From UBA1426 sp052034085 (GTDB lineage Bacteria; Bacillota; Clostridia; Peptostreptococcales; Anaerovoracaceae): DNA of 64,000 bases. Position numbers and translations under genes: made by a program. The stretch covers positions 1-64,000 of the forward strand of contig JBPOJA010000006.1 in assembly GCA_052034085.1 (NCBI GenBank), given 5' to 3'. The notes beneath the pieces are model-generated. The model was not told the origin of the DNA. It did no database searches and was given only the letters and a program-made list of their open reading frames with translations. Of this stretch, positions 62,259 through 64,000 are shown piece after piece (within the stretch, counting starts at the first letter, position 1; every line of letters begins with the position of its first letter).

Positions 62259-63329
62259 ATGACCAGTAACGAGATAGCAGTCAATGTAAAAAGCAAAATC
62301 TCTCCGGTGGCGCCGGTTTTGCCGCCGTTTCATACAAGAGAAGACAGGATAGGCAAATATTTCGAAAACCATATAAAGAAGTTTCTTTTCGATGAGCTGT
62401 CGGATTCATACATTGAAAAAGTGGGAAATCTGGAATTCATGCGGGGCATTCCCGTACCTTTGAGGCATGAGGATTTAAAGGCCTTCGAAGGCGGCCACGG
62501 TCTCCAGGTGCTCCACCTGGCGGAAAACATGGCCTGGGTTATGGGGGTGGATCCCAATTTTAAATACAACGACAGCTATGTGGCTTTCATGAACAGGTTT
62601 TTCAACTACAAGATAGTCGAAGGGCTGGTTAAAGAAGGCAGGGACGCTGCGGAGGCAGGCGATTTCGACAATGCAATAATACATTTCAGGGCAGCTCTTA
62701 TGCTCAAGGCCGATTATCTCCATGCCATGTACAGCTATGCAAGGGTCTGCAGGGAGTTTTACGAAAAAGGCAAGGACAACCAATACAAGGCGGATTTTAA
62801 AAAAGAGTCCATGGAGTATTTCGAGCACCTGACCAACGTGCATCCCCGCTTTGCTCAGGCATATTACTATCTGGGCTACGATTATCTGAATCTGGGTCTT
62901 TATCAGAAAGCTGACCTGGTCTGGAGGACTTTTCTCAAAAAGAGCAACAACCTGAAAGACAAAAAAGAAATCAAGGAAAGGCTCAGGCAGCTGGAGCAGC
63001 CCCTGACCATAGAAAAAGGCTACAATGCTGTTCTGGCCGGCCGCTGGCAGGAGGGGCAGGAGATACTGGAGCCTTTTCTTCAGACAGGCTTTAAAGACTG
63101 GTGGCCCCTGCATTATTATCTGGGTGTGGCATATGCCAGGCTGGGCAGTAACAGCCGGGCGGTTTCCAGCTTCAAGAGGGTGCTGGGCTACAACGGCAGC
63201 CACATTGAAACCATGGAGGAACTGGTCAAACTATATGCCATGAGCAAGGACAAAGAGAACGAAAAAAAATATCTGAATAAAATATCATTACTCAGAGGAG
63301 AAGAAAAAACAGGAGGGAAGGGAGAATAG
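62259..63329 (+). CDS. Tetratricopeptide-repeat protein
   Basis: A 356-residue protein without signal peptide. The first 120 residues match nothing I know. The rest holds several TPR-like helix pairs: AAEAGDFDNAIIHFRAALML near 130, AQAYYYLGYDYLNLGLYQKA near 205, and HYYLGVAYARLGSNSRAVSS near 290. Such repeats serve as protein-binding scaffolds. It sits one base after the radical SAM gene and three bases before iorA, so it is in the same operon. Confidence 0.85.
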   Translation: MTSNEIAVNVKSKISPVAPVLPPFHTREDRIGKYFENHIKKFLFDELSDSYIEKVGNLEFMRGIPVPLRHEDLKAFEGGHGLQVLHLAENMAWVMGVDPNFKYNDSYVAFMNRFFNYKIVEGLVKEGRDAAEAGDFDNAIIHFRAALMLKADYLHAMYSYARVCREFYEKGKDNQYKADFKKESMEYFEHLTNVHPRFAQAYYYLGYDYLNLGLYQKADLVWRTFLKKSNNLKDKKEIKERLRQLEQPLTIEKGYNAVLAGRWQEGQEILEPFLQTGFKDWWPLHYYLGVAYARLGSNSRAVSSFKRVLGYNGSHIETMEELVKLYAMSKDKENEKKYLNKISLLRGEEKTGGKGE

Positions 63330-63332
63330 AAT

Positions 63333-64000
63333 ATGAAAGAGCTTTTAACAGGAAATGAAGCTATAGCAAGAGGGGCTTATGAAGCAGGCTTGTATTTTGC
63401 CTCGGCCTATCCCGGCACACCCAGTACCGAGATATTGGAGAATCTGTCAAAATACAAAGATGAGCTTTACTGCGAATGGGCTCCAAACGAAAAAGTTGCC
63501 CTGGAGGCAGCTCTGGGTGCTTCCATAGCGGGCGTCAGGTCCCTGGCAGCCATGAAGCATGTAGGCGTCAACGTGGCGGCAGACCCGCTTTTCACCATGG
63601 TTTATACCGGTATTGAGGGCGGCCTGGTTCTGGTTTCCGCAGACGACCCCGGCATGCACAGCTCACAGAACGAGCAGGACAACAGAAACTACGCAACTCA
63701 TTCCAGAATCCTTATGCTGGAGCCATCGGACAGCCAGGAGGCAAAGGACTTCACCAAGCTGGCCTTTGAGCTTTCCGAAAAATTCGACACTCCGGTAATG
63801 CTCAGGGTAACCACAAGAATCTGCCACAGCAAGAGCCTTGTGGAACTGGGAGAAAGAAAGACCAGCCAGCCCGGGCCCTATGAGAAGGACATTGCAAAAT
63901 ATGTGGCAACTCCCGCCAATGCAAAGAAACTCAGAATAGCTCTGGTAGACAGGCTGAAGGCCATGACAGAGTATTCCAACAGTGCCGATATAAACGTAGC
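63333..64000 (+). CDS. iorA: Indolepyruvate:ferredoxin oxidoreductase alpha subunit (partial)
   Basis: The 5' part of iorA; the frame is open to the end of the window (about 222 residues). It oxidises aryl-pyruvates from aromatic amino acids to acyl-CoA, reducing ferredoxin, in anaerobes. The N-terminal pyruvate-oxidoreductase domain is seen in LLTGNEAIARGAYEAGL, SAYPGTPSTEILENL, EWAPNEKVALEAALGAS and SADDPGMHSSQNEQDNR. AGGAGGGAAGGGAG precedes the ATG. The thiamine-pyrophosphate domain and the C-terminal ferredoxin domain, and iorB, should lie beyond the edge. Confidence 0.93.
   Translation, partial: MKELLTGNEAIARGAYEAGLYFASAYPGTPSTEILENLSKYKDELYCEWAPNEKVALEAALGASIAGVRSLAAMKHVGVNVAADPLFTMVYTGIEGGLVLVSADDPGMHSSQNEQDNRNYATHSRILMLEPSDSQEAKDFTKLAFELSEKFDTPVMLRVTTRICHSKSLVELGERKTSQPGPYEKDIAKYVATPANAKKLRIALVDRLKAMTEYSNSADINV

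Noticed and set aside
1..64000. tRNA, rRNA, insertion sequence or prophage genes
   Set aside because: I saw no transposase, integrase other than the XerD-like gene, phage structural gene, or sequence with tRNA cloverleaf features; the spacers are too short for most of these.

Overview
The window is a stretch of bacterial chromosome that is almost entirely core genes. Gene content and order point to a low-to-mid-GC Gram-positive anaerobe of the class Clostridia. The supporting signs are a class B sortase with a cell-wall-anchored partner, a T-box in front of valS, two DUF881 proteins plus Sbp in the division cluster, the neighbouring genes zapA and mutS2, an Lgt, and an indolepyruvate:ferredoxin oxidoreductase. 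I cannot place it to genus. Lines counted by hand are near 50% GC in ordinary genes and about 35% in one membrane-protein gene. Several starts are GTG or TTG behind good ribosome binding sites. There is no rRNA, tRNA, CRISPR array, prophage or insertion sequence.

Layout. 1-2.2 kb: the end of a sortase-anchored surface protein, its class B sortase, and a convergent YprB-like exonuclease. 2.2-7.4 kb: citrate synthase, an XRE-cupin regulator, proB, proC, a NUDIX hydrolase and a XerD-like recombinase with a changed active-site box. 7.4-10.4 kb: rplS, a TraX-like membrane protein, rbgA and rnhB. 10.4-16.6 kb: a repeat-bearing spacer, a T-box leader, valS, folC, a lipid kinase, an acetyltransferase and a small convergent helical protein. 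16.7-26.1 kb: plsX-rnc-smc-ftsY, then ogt, asparaginase, a CoA-type NUDIX hydrolase and mnmA. 26.1-33.3 kb: a CYTH protein, then tig-clpP-clpX-lon-engB and a DUF1232 protein. 33.3-35.9 kb: hpt-pduL-deoC and the opposing lgt. 36.0-50.6 kb: a NYN/OST-HTH protein, then the division and wall cluster mraZ-rsmH-ftsL-pbp-murF-mraY-murD-ftsW-murG-ftsQ-DUF881-DUF881-sbp-ftsZ. 50.6-64 kb: trmH-pheS-pheT, zapA-mutS2, a DUF523 protein, argS, two radical-SAM proteins, a TPR protein and the start of iorA.

How the genes work together. Most neighbours overlap by 1-23 bases or lie within 30 bases, so the window is a series of long operons bounded by a few promoters and hairpin terminators. Themes are peptidoglycan synthesis and division, translation and tRNA charging, protein quality control (trigger factor, ClpXP, Lon), and chromosome structure and secretion (Smc, FtsY). 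hpt-pduL-deoC looks like a deoxynucleoside salvage unit that could recover acetyl-phosphate.

I did not find a clearly new defence, mobile or biosynthetic system. The items most worth a second look are small: the Gln-for-His change in the XerD-like recombinase, tandem repeats just upstream of three genes, a divergent promoter pair sharing one palindromic -35 box, three GTGG repeats at 10-bp spacing before mraZ (probable MraZ sites), a probable non-AUG start for ftsW, and the TraX-like gene splitting the rplS-rbgA-rnhB order.
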